From Lepraria neglecta (Eukaryota; Ascomycota; Lecanoromycetes; Lecanorales; Stereocaulaceae), in contig CM065646.1 of assembly GCA_033220425.1 (NCBI GenBank), forward strand, positions 2,797,501 through 2,861,500: a stretch of 64,000 nt of DNA. Direction: 5' to 3'. Position 1 is the first letter of the stretch. Each line of letters starts with the position of its first letter. Positions 42,740 through 53,668 of the stretch are shown here, one piece after another. The notes below the pieces were generated by a model that worked only from the letters and a program-made list of their open reading frames with translations, searched no databases and was not told the origin of the DNA. The translations under genes were made by a program, and so were the position numbers.

Positions 42740-43880
42740 TGTGTTTGGGTGCTGGACGGTTGGTCGAAGGTGGTGAAAGTTGTTTATGGTGGAGTAGGGG
42801 GGACTGAGAGCAGCGGAGATGAAATTGAGATCGACGGAATTGGTAGTGTTCTTTTTTCACTCGGGGAACGGAATGAAGAGAGAAACTATGGTCGGGAAGA
42901 GCTCGTCTTTATAAAAAAAAAGGAAATGGCACCATTTACGAATATTTACCTACCAAGCAAGCTACCTACCTCATCACGCAATTCCCAGTTGCCAACACTG
43001 CAGGCACAGTACATACGCATAACGCATATCCACCACGAGTCGAGCGCATATATGCAGGTACACCGGCGTAGCTGCACCGGCGTAGCTGCACCGGCATAGC
43101 TGCACCAGCGCCCTCTACGACATCAACGCGGGAACACGAGCAAACGAAACGCATCAAGAAATTTTGCAGATCCGCTTTTGTAGATTGCATATGCGCATTT
43201 CCTCTATTGTATTGACTTTGAAGATCTGCAACTGAAACAGCTAGGTTGGGACGCTAATTCGGGCCTGAACGGGAGAGGAACGGACGGTGTGGAACTCTGT
43301 CTGGGCGATCCTTTACTTGGTGGGCGAATGGGAAGCGAGAGTGAGATTCTGATGCCGAGGCTGCATATGGAGATCGCCGGAAGAAGGAAATGAGGCGGTC
43401 TGTTTGGAGATGAGTTGTGAGGCGTTCGCGGTAGTTGCCGTCGAGAAAGCGTTTCGGCAGACTTTCTCCTTGAAGAATTAAGTTTTGAGCTAGCTGCCCT
43501 TAAGGCAGACGCCGTCATGAATTCTGCCATAGTCATGCTGTGCGAGCAGGCACTGCTAGACTTGTTAGGTCCTTGTTGCCTAACCATTTCCGCGAGGTTT
43601 CAGTCTTACCTGAAAGACCTCACGCAGGATGATCTTGTGGCGTGATCTCTCGAGACCCGATATGATCGACTCCAGCTCTGCCAAGCAGTCATCCGGTCAT
43701 CCCAACATTCAACTTGGTCACCAAAGATCCACGCCATTCGTCTTAAGATTTTAGAGGCTGGTAAATAAGCAGGTGATATTTTCAATCAGGCGCCGGGATT
43801 TTGACAGACTTTCGCCGCCGTGAGTTGGCATTAACCCCACTGGAGCTCTAACATTGTAAACGATCAAAGAGGAAGTTGTG
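42740..43880. other. Intergenic with a 15-bp tandem repeat
   Basis: At about 43059-43108 the unit ctgcaccggcgtag recurs about 3.5 times. A minus-strand ORF at 43204-43587 (Ser/Pro-rich) has no recognised feature. Nothing else is seen. Confidence 0.5.
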
Positions 43881-46068
43881 ATGCCTCCTCGATTCAAGTT
43901 CGACTACTCGTATGAAAGAGAATTAGACCTAGACTCCATCACATCAATCGAAGATGACGACGTACCCATTCCCCTAAAGCTAGACGCTGACGTTAACGCC
44001 ACATTAGTACTGCATCGTTTTGTGTGCCGAGCTATTTGAGAAGCATGGAAAAGCCCTTAAAAACACCTGCAATCATCATAGATCGAGCCTTGAGCTTGAG
44101 GCTTTAGCTAAAAGGGGGTGCCATTTGTGCTGTATTCTGTGGGCAAACTTACGAAACGAAGGAGGTCTGGACAGGCTGAGGCGCATACAGCGTGAAGGTA
44201 AGCTTCGCTACGACGGCCCACAGACCAGCTACAGCATTCATAAAACGAGGTGATGAAGCGAATTCTCGTCCTGGCCGGATCCAGCTTCAGATATGGCTTG
44301 GTTACAAGCCACGTCATCCGCATAAGGCATGCAGCTATGGGGAGTGCATTCTCAAAACTACTGATAATGATGAGGGCTTTCTTGAAATATGCTCATTCCT
44401 GAGTCTGTCAACCCTTTAGCATCCTAAGACGTCACCTCAGTATTCTACTAATACTAGAAAGCTGGGGAGGCACCGCACCCTCCAAACACTATGACAGTCT
44501 CTACAGTGTCGGATGCCTCATTCGCTTAGGCTTCAAGTTGGCTATCCGACTGTCTTTCCAACCATGCAGTATGTCGTTATGTAGCAGACGCATGCTTCTC
44601 AGCTCCAACGCGAGTCGTTGGCGTTGGGCTTCCAGGTCAGACCAAATTCCCGCGGCTTTACGTATCGTCCGAAAAGGATCTGAATATGCAGTATCTGGCG
44701 TTGAGTCATTGTTGGGGAAAGGTAAAGATACCGACATTAACAATGCTCAACTTGCACACGATGATGGCGAAAATAGACTTGGAGAGCCTGCCAAAAACAT
44801 TTTAAGACGCTATTCTTGTTACTAGACGCCTGCAATACCGATATCTCAGGATTGACTCTCTGTGTTTTACAGGATTCTATGGAAGACTGGGAAAAAGAAG
44901 CTGCTACGATGAGCGATGTCTATAATTACGCTGTGCTCACTATTGTGGCTTCTTGGGGTAAAGATAGCAGCACTGGTTGTTTCGTCGAAAGACCGCTTTT
45001 GAGCAAGTGGTCGTGTAGAATCTTTGAAGATGCACGGAAGGCGGTCTATGTCTCTCCGGAAAGCGTTGATGAGCCAAAATATACCACTCCTCTGCCGCTT
45101 GAGAAAAGAGCCTGGGTTGTTCGGGAACGAGCCCTTCCAGCGAAGACGCTTTCTTTCCGCGATCTGGAAATGCAATGGACTTGTCTTGAGTCTCGTGGGA
45201 GTGAAGCATGGTCTCTTACCGGAGCGGGACCGTCGGACAAAGAACTTCCATCATCGGAGAAGCAATCCTTTCGCGATCTCCTCTCCATGAAGCCTGGTCT
45301 CTGTGGAGCTGATATAGGCTACATGTGTGGCTTCTACAAGCATTGGCGGCCGCTAATTGCGCTATATACTGCCTGCAGACTTACTTTCCCGGATGATATA
45401 TTAGTTGCTATCTCCGGCCTCGTGAAGAGGATTGAGAAGCAAACAGGGCTTACGAATATCTTCGGAATGTGGAAAGACTTTCTTCGCATGGACCTGATGT
45501 GGGAGGGCACGCCGGGTTCGACGAAAAATAGGTGAACGTCTCTTCGATATCCTACTTGGTCTTGGGCGTCGGTGGCAGGGACAAACGTATCGATGTTGAA
45601 TTTACCAGAAGAGGGCCAGTGGAGGACGACTGTTCTTCCTTGGTCACTAATGAAGCGCGATTTTTATCTCTTCGCACTTGCACCGCGCCTCCTGGAGGAC
45701 ATTTTAAGCTATCTTTGCCCATGCACATCACTGTGTTGGAGACTGAGGGTCGATTTCTCTACGTTAAACAGATGGAAACAGCTTACTTACCACGATACTA
45801 CGGACGCTTCGAATGGCGTAGAGCGCAACGAGCTGATCGTTTCAAATGTTTGCCAGACACCAAAGACGACCTCCTATACTACCTGCATCTAATGCGGAAT
45901 GTTGATTGTAGAACAACGTGAAGGCGATCAAACCGTTTTCAGGGGTTGCTCTTGGCTCGTCTGCAGTCCGAGTCAAATTATCTCATTCGCTTGGGATATT
46001 GGTTCCTGGTCGTCAAGGACCCTTCAATATTCCAAAATGTCGAGAAAAGGACCATCAGCCTGATCTAG
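43881..46068 (+). pseudogene. Second HET-domain gene, decayed
   Basis: ATG 43881 opens MPPRFKFDYSYE. After a frame change the N-terminal HET region gives ELEALAKRGCHLCCILWANL (about 44090-44150). Motif 1 appears as YLALSHCWGK (about 44690) and motif 2 as RYLRIDSLC (about 44845), where a tryptophan has become arginine. These are followed by DWEKEAATMSDVYNYAVLTI, the motif-3 area KRAWVVRERALPAKTLSF, and RYPTWSWASV (about 45550). The end reads GLLLARLQSESNYLIRLGY to TAG 46066. In-frame stops (TAA 44803, TGA 45533, TGA 45919) and frame changes near 44005, 44865 and 45600-45900 break it. It differs from the minus-strand HET remnant at 37-39.5 kb and is not a simple copy of it. Confidence 0.85.
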
Positions 46069-46268
46069 GTGTACTCATGAGGTTTGGGAGGATGGCAGGG
46101 GCATCATAGCTTATTTTGAATGCCAAGGCTTATTGACTATCCATGGCGCATCACATTAAATACAGATTTATACCTTTATAATAGCGCGCCTTCTCAGATC
46201 GCCTTGCATTCGTACAAGACACCGCAACAATGATGGCATTCACATTTCAAATAATCCTCGCCATCAAT

Positions 46269-46616
46269 CTACCACCCCCAAACCGTCGCCACCACTTCCA
46301 GTAATCTGTCTCCACCATAATACACCCCTTCCCAATCACCAAGATCCAATCCCGGCACCAGATTCGCCAACACAAACCCCACCAGACAGCCAGAAGATAC
46401 GCCCCAAAGCAGTGCAGACCTCTCATCTTGCATTTCTTCGGGCTCAAATAAGTACTGCCAGAGCGAGGGCACGAGGAGAATCGTGCTCTTCTGGAATTGG
46501 GAACATTAATAAAGGACTTCGAATTCGATGCCGGTGCCTCGGACCAAGTGCATGATGCTGGTGTAGTAGGCCAAGAATATTAAGGGGATGGAGAGGGCGA
46601 AGATAAAGTCGTTCAT
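46269..46616 (-). pseudogene. Small membrane protein with internal TAA
   Basis: ATG 46616 opens MNDFIFALSIPLIFLAYYTS, a transmembrane-like segment, and ends at TAA 46506-46508. The same frame continues to 46269 with LLVPSLWQYLFEPEEMQ, a second hydrophobic segment GCLVGFVLANLVPGL and an acidic end. The two parts look like one protein with a single nonsense codon. A 27-nt intron could bypass it but is too short to be credible. No family is recognised. Confidence 0.4.
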
Positions 46617-46686
46617 GGTGGGGGGTTTTGCGGATCGTTTGAATGGTGTATCGTGTTGAGTGAAGAACCTCCGGGTGATGAGTGTT

Positions 46687-47011
46687 CTAGAAATGCAGCG
46701 TGCGAGGGAGGCTGTTTTCAAGCAGCGGAGCTCGCAGCTGAACGAACCACTTGACCTCTATCGCTAGATCCAGAGCGCCGACAACGAGATAAATAACCAG
46801 AAAAATGCCCAAGATGAGGATCTGGAGAAGGAGCTGGTGAAGAATAATCTAGACGTGAACGAGCTCGTCAGTGATGCTCTTACTGGACAGTTACAACTTG
46901 ATCACTTACTACTGTTCCGAGAAGGATGAAGCCTATGCCAATGAGAATGAAGCCTATACCAATAAGATCACCCCATCTGAGTATTGAGTTCAGGAATGTG
47001 ACGACCATCAT
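46687..47011 (-). CDS. Small predicted membrane protein, two exons
   Basis: Exons 47011-46910 and 46848-46687 join in frame to 87 residues across a 61-bp intron with gtaagt/ctag borders. Exon 1 has MMVVTFLNSILRWGDL then the repeated hydrophobic GIGFILIGIGFILLGTV. Exon 2 continues LLLQILILGIFLVIYLVVGAL, so two transmembrane helices are likely, followed by a short polar tail. No family is recognised. It lies head to tail with the other small membrane ORF at 46.3-46.6 kb, on the same strand. Short length and lack of similarity keep confidence low. Confidence 0.45.
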
Positions 47012-48326
47012 TTGAGACGGAGGGAGCGGAGGTGTGTGTGAGTGTAGTGGGTTGGAAGCGCAGAGAAGGGGAGGGTTGCTGATGACATGGTTACAATGTC
47101 TATATTTTTGTGAATGAAAAGGCATGTGGTCTTGGCCGAGATCTGAATAGCGCTTTTCTTATGCGACATGTGAAAGTAGTAGAATTTTCATGTCCAGTAT
47201 TTTCATAGACTTGCGCCAAGTCTAACAGCATATGTCTTGTAACAGCATGTGATAAAAGGGAATTGCGAGACGTGAAGATTTTGAGAGTAATTGAGGCTGA
47301 AGCTAGCGTCTACGAGATTCTCAAAATTCACAGACGACGAACCATTAAATCCTATCATGGACTTAGCAAAGACGCTTCACGGTATCAGCACGAGATTCAA
47401 TCAATATGCGCGGAGTGATGAAGTAAAGAGATGAAGAAAGGGTTAAAGTGATCATTTCCGTTCGTGACGGCAAGCCACTAGCTTCAATTCGAGGCCATCG
47501 GCGCATTGAACTCGATATTCACGAATTTGAAAGTTAGTGGCTACTTTTCTGATAAAGATACATAAGTATCATGATCCACCATTGCCAAGGAGACTATTAT
47601 TTGGATATTCGTATACGTGTATATAAAATTATAATTGATACTGAGTTTGAGAGCATTAGCTCGCATTACTTGCCACTTTCCATGAACTGAGAAAAATTCT
47701 CCTCTCCGAAGTCCATAATGTGCAATGTGTTGGTGAACCTCGCCGTACCCTATGCAAAGTGTTCAAGCTGCTGCCGTTACCCAAATCTGCCATAGCCCCA
47801 TGGTCATCAGACAGGTGACGTCCCTCCTCCGTATTCCTGGCAATTTCAACACGGGGAAAGACAAAAAGCCGCCGCCTGCCCTCCTCTCTTTTTCTTTTTT
47901 CTCCATACTTCCGGGTACCATAACACTACTTCAGCGAGTTCCCAAACACACGATACTATACCTGCTACTACATTTGCAACATCCAGAACATCCGCCGGTA
48001 CATACGTAAACACACATAATTCCCACTGGTGGTCATGTATACGCCCCGCAACTATAACACTGCTGTCTACTCTTTGACGACTTACGAAACACACGCTATT
48101 ACACGATCTATCATACGCCGAACTTCCACAGCATCAAAATTTGACAATCACCCACCCACAAACACATTCTCCACCAGCAACTCGCCAGATCATACCTTCT
48201 TCCACATCTCCAAACGCCTACTACATCACCACCCGACCAACACACTCCGAAAACCCGACTCAACATTCCACAAGTCCATCTTCCACACATCTACCGCCAC
48301 ATCATCAGCAATATCAAATAATCAAG
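47012..48326. other. Long intergenic stretch
   Basis: The interval is AT-rich without supported genes. The last 300 bp before 48327 are very CA-rich on the plus strand (a long pyrimidine/CA 5' leader is common in fungi) and keep an open frame by composition. No repeat worth calling. Confidence 0.5.
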
Positions 48327-48986
48327 ATGGCATCATTCGACAACATTGAGCGCCCAGAAGAAATGATACCTACTGTAGATGAGATAATCGAAAAGGAAGA
48401 TCATCTCATTGCAATGGCAAATGAACACATCCATGCCCAGCGTGTGGCTTCATGCACCTACGCCCAGGGGGGCGAACATAGCATCAACTGTGGTAGGGCT
48501 GTTGATGCAAGCGTGCTAGAGTACCAACACCTTGCCAGCAAAGGTCTTATCCGAGTCAAAGACTACGAAGAGTGGGGTTGTGTGGGCCCGGAAGAGGAGC
48601 ATTACCACCGAGACATCGCCAACACGAGAGTCAGGAAGGCTTTTATGCCAATGGACTGGAACAAAGGTTTCACAGGTCGAGGTAGTGAGTGTACCAAGCA
48701 TTCTACTCTTTTTGGTCCAAGTACTGACAAATCTCTAGTGAGCAAAACGACTTTGGAAATCACACATGCAATTGGGCCATCCGACGAGATCGAACCCACC
48801 GGTATGTCGCCGTTCGACTTGAATGGGCTGCCGTCGGAGCGGGGAGGTAGTAGCAGAAGTATCGGGAGTACGTCCTCTGTTAGTGAAGATGAAGAGGAGA
48901 GGAAGCTGAGTGTCAAACAGCGAGTGCGCACAACGTCGTCTCGAACGTGGAAGAGCTTTCTCCGAATCCTCGATCCGAGATACTGA
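48327..48986 (+). CDS. Hypothetical acidic protein with optional in-frame intron
   Basis: ATG 48327 (caagATGG context) opens 219 codons: MASFDNIERPEEMIPTVDEI, a His/Cys-containing middle (SCTYAQGGEHSINCGRAV), DYEEWGCVGPEEEHYHRD, then a Ser-rich end. A 57-bp segment (48682-48738) has good intron borders (gtagtg...ctctag) and no stop, so both spliced (200 residues) and unspliced (219 residues) forms are in frame. No family is recognised. Its last 40 bp overlap, in another frame, the open stretch that leads into the Myb-like gene, so the two may belong to one transcription unit or one misjoined gene. Confidence 0.55.
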   Translation: MASFDNIERPEEMIPTVDEIIEKEDHLIAMANEHIHAQRVASCTYAQGGEHSINCGRAVDASVLEYQHLASKGLIRVKDYEEWGCVGPEEEHYHRDIANTRVRKAFMPMDWNKGFTGRGSECTKHSTLFGPSTDKSLVSKTTLEITHAIGPSDEIEPTGMSPFDLNGLPSERGGSSRSIGSTSSVSEDEEERKLSVKQRVRTTSSRTWKSFLRILDPRY

Positions 48987-49270
48987 ACGGTGATGAAGTC
49001 GGCCCGTTCGGGGAGAGGAGCGTTGATGAGGATCTTCAGCCAGTCCGGGAGAGGAGAGGAGCCGTCGTCTTTGGCCATTCCAACGAGAGAGACGATGATG
49101 AGGCAGTCGGCCCATTCGACGAGACCATACTACGAGTCGAACCTACCCCCACCGACGCGAGGAATCACCTTAGCAACAATGCTAACCGTAGCTGCTTACT
49201 ACTTGACGAACAAGCGGTGGAGCCATCCAACGAGAGGAGTCCGCCAGAACTGGTCGACATTACCAGCCAG

Positions 49271-50995
49271 ATGATGAATGCCCTCGACGAGGTCTTCAGC
49301 GAAGCTACTACCGGAGCTATATCCAACCCTACAGAAGGTCCCCTCGAAGCCTCTACGAGCGGAGCTACACATCCTTCAGTAGACGATTTCAAGACGACAC
49401 CCATTATTGGAACGAAACGAGGGCGACAACCCTCCCCGGATTCGGAAGACGAGGACTCGGAGGTTGAAGAGTGCGTATCGAGGCCCAAGCGACTATGCAT
49501 CTCGCGAATTAATGGAACAAACACCTTGGGCCAAGTACGAGACATCGTGAGAGACATTGCCAGCCGAGACCCACAACTACACAACAATCCCACTACTACC
49601 ATAGCGGGCCCCATACCCCAAGCGAACAAGAAGCGAGACCGGGAGACTTTCGAAGACACCTACCCAGAAGAGGAGAGTAGAGTGTTGATAAAGAATACCA
49701 ACACCAAACGCGCACGCCGTTCTGGATTGAGAGAGACTGCATCCTCTGAAGACATCCTGACAGAGATCCATAGCCAAGGATGTCGAGATTCCGCATACTC
49801 TACCACCACCACCACCACCACCACCACCACCGGCAAGAGCGATGCTAGTACCGGAGAGACGAGCACCGCAGAGACACTAGAGGACATCGAAGCGACTGAC
49901 AGCAACGCTTCGAGCATGGACAATGGGAACGAGTCGAACAACAACGCTCGGCAGGCCACCTCAACTCATCGTGTCCATCACATCAAGCTAGAATTTGACG
50001 AGGACGAGGACGACAACGTCATCGATAACACACCCCCAATGGATGTACGGCCCACATACCAAGATACCGTGCTTTATAGGATCAAGGACCACCCAGGTTG
50101 TTTCAAGAAACGCCTCTTTTCCGAGCTCAACGAGGCTGATGGGATTGTTGTGATGTCAGTCAAAGGCAAAGGCAGCAATCCCCCACTCATTCTCAGGGAC
50201 AACATTCCCACACCTTGGACAGCGGAGGACGACGAGAAGCTCCGCTTCTGGGTCCAAGATTATGTGACCCGCAATTGGCTCCTAATAGCTTACTCCTTGA
50301 TGCGAGGTGACGAAGACTGTAGAGTGCGATATCGCGAGATCATTGTCGCATTGAACAATCGGGCTGGGAGACATCAGTATGCTGGGCTTCCGAAGAGCCT
50401 GATTCCTGTCACTGCCAACACCCCAGCACCGGATGCGGCACCAACGGAGTCATCGGCAACACGAACACCACCAGTAACAACGCAAGAAGCCTTGACATCT
50501 CATGCTCCAGAAGGGGAACCACCAGCACCACCGGCTCTACCAACACCACCAACCATAACAGCATCATCAGTGGCAGCAGCAGCAGCACCACCACCACCAC
50601 CGAAATCGGGTAGAGTCTTGAGACCTCGCATTCATCACGCAGTGCCCAGATTCCAATGTGGCAACATTATATATGACACCAAGGCTAGGAGCCTCCCCAA
50701 GGTCTCGAAGAAGGGGACCCTGGTGGACAGCAAGGGCAACGTCATCCTAGGCACAGAGGGAGAGATTAGAATAGCCTTAAAAAATACGCAGCTGAGGAGG
50801 AAGGCTGGCCAGAAGCTGGTGCTGAATGCGGGGCCCGATGTACAAGACGAGGAGGACGACGCGAGCACGAACGACGTGCTGAGAGTGAGGGGTGCGGGAG
50901 CTGCCAAGCGAGGTGGCAAGGGAAAGGGTAAGGGCAATGGCAAGGGAGCACGGCGGTATGGAGTCGATCGACGGGCTGGCAATCAGAAGAAGTGA
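49271..50995 (+). CDS. Myb/SANT-like nuclear protein
   Basis: The frame is open from 48947 to 50995, but its first ATG is at 49271, giving 574 residues; a 5' exon could extend it. Near residue 310 the sequence TPWTAEDDEKLRFWVQDYV, followed by NWLLIAYSLMRG and DCRVRYREI, has the spacing of tryptophans and the C..R pattern of a Myb/SANT helix-turn-helix. Upstream are acidic and Ser/Thr-rich stretches, a putative nuclear signal (RPKRLCISR) and a poly-Thr run coded by (ACC)n. Downstream are Pro/Thr-rich tracts and a basic Gly-Lys C-terminus (GGKGKGKGNGKGARR). The layout suggests a chromatin or transcription factor; the target is unknown. No disruption in the frame. Confidence 0.65.
   Translation: MMNALDEVFSEATTGAISNPTEGPLEASTSGATHPSVDDFKTTPIIGTKRGRQPSPDSEDEDSEVEECVSRPKRLCISRINGTNTLGQVRDIVRDIASRDPQLHNNPTTTIAGPIPQANKKRDRETFEDTYPEEESRVLIKNTNTKRARRSGLRETASSEDILTEIHSQGCRDSAYSTTTTTTTTTTGKSDASTGETSTAETLEDIEATDSNASSMDNGNESNNNARQATSTHRVHHIKLEFDEDEDDNVIDNTPPMDVRPTYQDTVLYRIKDHPGCFKKRLFSELNEADGIVVMSVKGKGSNPPLILRDNIPTPWTAEDDEKLRFWVQDYVTRNWLLIAYSLMRGDEDCRVRYREIIVALNNRAGRHQYAGLPKSLIPVTANTPAPDAAPTESSATRTPPVTTQEALTSHAPEGEPPAPPALPTPPTITASSVAAAAAPPPPPKSGRVLRPRIHHAVPRFQCGNIIYDTKARSLPKVSKKGTLVDSKGNVILGTEGEIRIALKNTQLRRKAGQKLVLNAGPDVQDEEDDASTNDVLRVRGAGAAKRGGKGKGKGNGKGARRYGVDRRAGNQKK
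49799..49831 (+). repeat. (ACC)n microsatellite coding poly-Thr
   Basis: About ten ACC triplets in a row encode a Thr tract inside the Myb-like protein. Its length is likely to vary between strains. Confidence 0.9.
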
Positions 50996-51910
50996 GCTTG
51001 TGAGCGAGGCTCGGTTATGCCTCCAGATGGATGGGCGACGATAGGTTGATCGGGAGTAATTAGGACTGGCAGCGGCCGGAAAGGAGGAGGACAGACCGCG
51101 CATTAGCGATTGACATTGCATTCTTTTCCATCGTGTTTCTGAATGTTTACAGATGAGGATTTGGCGTTCTTTCCTTTGGGTTGGTTCTTGGCAGCGATGC
51201 CCATTTTCAGTGTTATTGTCCATAGCAATCAATAAATCGGGTTTACCCAAACCACAAATTTTCGACCGTAGCTCTTGAAAAGTGCTTGGAACTTTGTCTT
51301 CCTTTTCACCGCTCACGAGGCGATAGGGATATTTGGGGTGCATAGGGTGGAGAAGAGGACGCGGCATCATTTAAATGGCACAAGGCCCATTCATTGGCAG
51401 AGCAGAACAATGCAATATCGATACCAGCGGAAATGAGATTAAAGCAATGTGATTAGCTAATTGCGATGATGCTGTGTAAGATGAAACGTCGCTGGCGCTA
51501 TCGCTACCGCACTAAAATCGTTCAGCCTCACAGATCTCTGCTGCCTCAAGTTAGCATAGCCATATTGAAATCCTAAAATCCTACAATCCTATCACTAGTG
51601 CTAACGCCATGACTGAAACTCATCCTTGTCACTCCTGGCAGTTCCAGTTTTTTTCGCATTGGTCCCTGGAGCGTTGTCATCCATGTTGCGATCCTCGACA
51701 GTACTTTCCCGCTCAACTTGGATGCTTTTTGAAGTTCCCTCTGGCCACTTGTAACGTAGTGGCATGGTTTAGTCGCACAGTCTTGTTGCAACCCAGATTG
51801 CAGTCGACGTTACCCAGTTCTGGGCGGGGCATACTCTGGTCGGTGCAGCTGTCATCATTCTGGCTGAGGTTTGACGTCCTTGTTTATCTTCCGAGACCTA
51901 AAGACCGAAG
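50996..51910. other. Intergenic, nothing recognised
   Basis: ORFs here (minus 50777-51370, plus 51609-52010) overlap neighbours in other frames and show no domain. Confidence 0.5.
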
Positions 51911-53165
51911 ATGCTTGCTTCAAGACCTCTCAGGATTATCGTTGCATTGGCCCTCTGTCATCAAATCGAATCCCGCAGCTTCGAGCTGCAGAAGGCTCTT
52001 GCGCCCCTAGCAGACTGTGAGGATATCAAAGAAGCGGGCTATGGCGTGGGTTTCGACCTGACAGCAGGTTATGGGTGTGATATGACCAACGCTAAATCTC
52101 CGTACCTTTCCGTTGACCACTGAACAGCATCGCTGCTGTCAGCTATCGAAATAGCTCCAAGGTGGTCGTCGCCAAGGTCGACGGCTCATCTGAGCACAAC
52201 GAGTTGTTTGCACGTCTTTCTTTGGCGTCCTCTCAGCATATAGCGTATGTTTTCAGGCTCCGAGGCACGTTGGAACCTGCTATTAACTGTACTTAGCCCG
52301 CCCTACACAAATCTCCGCGATGCCTTCAACGACAGACCCGGCAAGAGATGCGTAAAGCCCGAAAAGCTATTGGATTGCCCGCATCCGAAGACGTCGGCGT
52401 TCTCGCCGCTGTGCTCAAGGGTCTGCTGGACGCAGTCGAAAGCCACCTTGAATGCAAATTCGGCTCGGCTGCAGCGACGTCCCCTCACCTCCTCGCCCTG
52501 TACGAAGAGGACATGGGCGATGCCTTCGAATATCTTAATCTTTATTGGTTTCGTCTCCCTGTTCGATACCGCCACCTGCGTGAGACAAGCGCCGCATATG
52601 CGGGTTATGGCTTCGGTCTTTGTTCGAACTATACCGACCTTCCTGCCTGCGAAGACGAGCTTCAGAACTGGCCAAACGATGTAGTAAGTACACCCGAAAA
52701 GTGCTCACAGTATCACGATCCGTCACCAAATCAGCCTACTACCTTTGGGAGCCACCTTACCGGCATGAGGAGGATTTCACTCTAGGTAATAACGTCAAGC
52801 ACGACAACCCAAGCGAGGATTACTACTGGGAGTCGGTTAGAAAGGGTCTTTTGGATATCATGGTATACAATCAGTATATGCCGAGACCTGCCAAAGTGCT
52901 GTTGCTTGGGGAGAGCGCTCATGATGAAACGTTTATGGGCGTTCTGACTGAGGCGTTGGAGAGCGTAATGGAGGATATGCCGGAGATGCTGCAAGAAGGC
53001 GCCGAAGACGTTGGGGCTCGGGGAGCGGCAGAATTTGCCAGAAGATCGCCATGGAATCCATACAGAGGGCTGCAGGAAGGAGTGGGTCGATTGAATTTAG
53101 TTGATGACATCGATAAGGATTTAGAGGGCAGCGACATCTTTGCTAGAGGACTTGTCGAATTGTGA
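51911..53165 (+). pseudogene. Hsp70-like (actin-fold) protein with signal peptide, frame-broken
   Basis: ATG 51911 opens a signal-peptide-like start (LRIIVALALCHQIESRS). Exon 1 ends in DLTAGYG at an intron (about 52074-52130), and exon 2 gives IAAVSYRNSSKVVVAKVDG, after which another intron follows (about 52244-52296). The rest resembles the fungal Hsp70-like ATPase family: GLPASEDVGVLAAVLKGLL, FEYLNLYWFRLPVRYRHLRE, YAGYGFGLCSNYTD, SAYYLWEPPYRHEEDF, and the C-terminal nucleotide-binding strand PAKVLLLGESAHDETFMGVL then GARGAAEFARR. Two single-base frame changes (near 52340 and 52683) are not explained by introns. Either the gene has decayed or the sequence has small errors. The downstream part (52620-53165) is open throughout. 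Confidence 0.65.
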
Positions 53166-53668
53166 CTCCACGGATCAAGACATAAAACCAGAAGAACAGC
53201 CATATAATATCTACATTGACAACGTAGTAGAATTCGACAGAAAAAGGAGAGCTCATAGACGCAGCGAAACAAGGACGAAAACAGTCTTCAACGAAAGGGA
53301 TTCAAATGACCTACGACAGGGATCCTCGGCCCGCTATCGGCGTTATCCGGAAACTTTTCCAGGCCTCCACATTCTGCTTATTACATCAACTGCTAAGCAT
53401 GTCTAATTACCAATTTTCTCTTTGTTGCCTATGTCCTGCGCAAGTTTTAGAGACATCATCAGCACCTTTCGGCGTACGGAGTAAAGCTACCTTTGGATCT
53501 TTAGGCGTGGCGGATCCTGCAATCGTTCGACCAAGTTGAGAGACGTCTTTCTTTCCGAACGACTCTCGGCGAACATACCAATAATCCACTCGCAATAAGC
53601 AGCTACTGCCATACATCAGAGGCTGAAAATAACAGCGCCCAACACCACCTCATCTCTGCCAGCTGCAG
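53166..53668. other. Intergenic, upstream of rib3
   Basis: No supported gene, repeat or RNA feature. Confidence 0.5.

Noticed and set aside
42153-42860. 235-codon His/Gln/Arg-rich minus-strand ORF and Val/Gly-rich plus-strand ORFs over the same DNA
   Set aside because: They are alternative-frame shadows of the tandem repeat gene at 42038-42739, which alone has a signal peptide and regular units.
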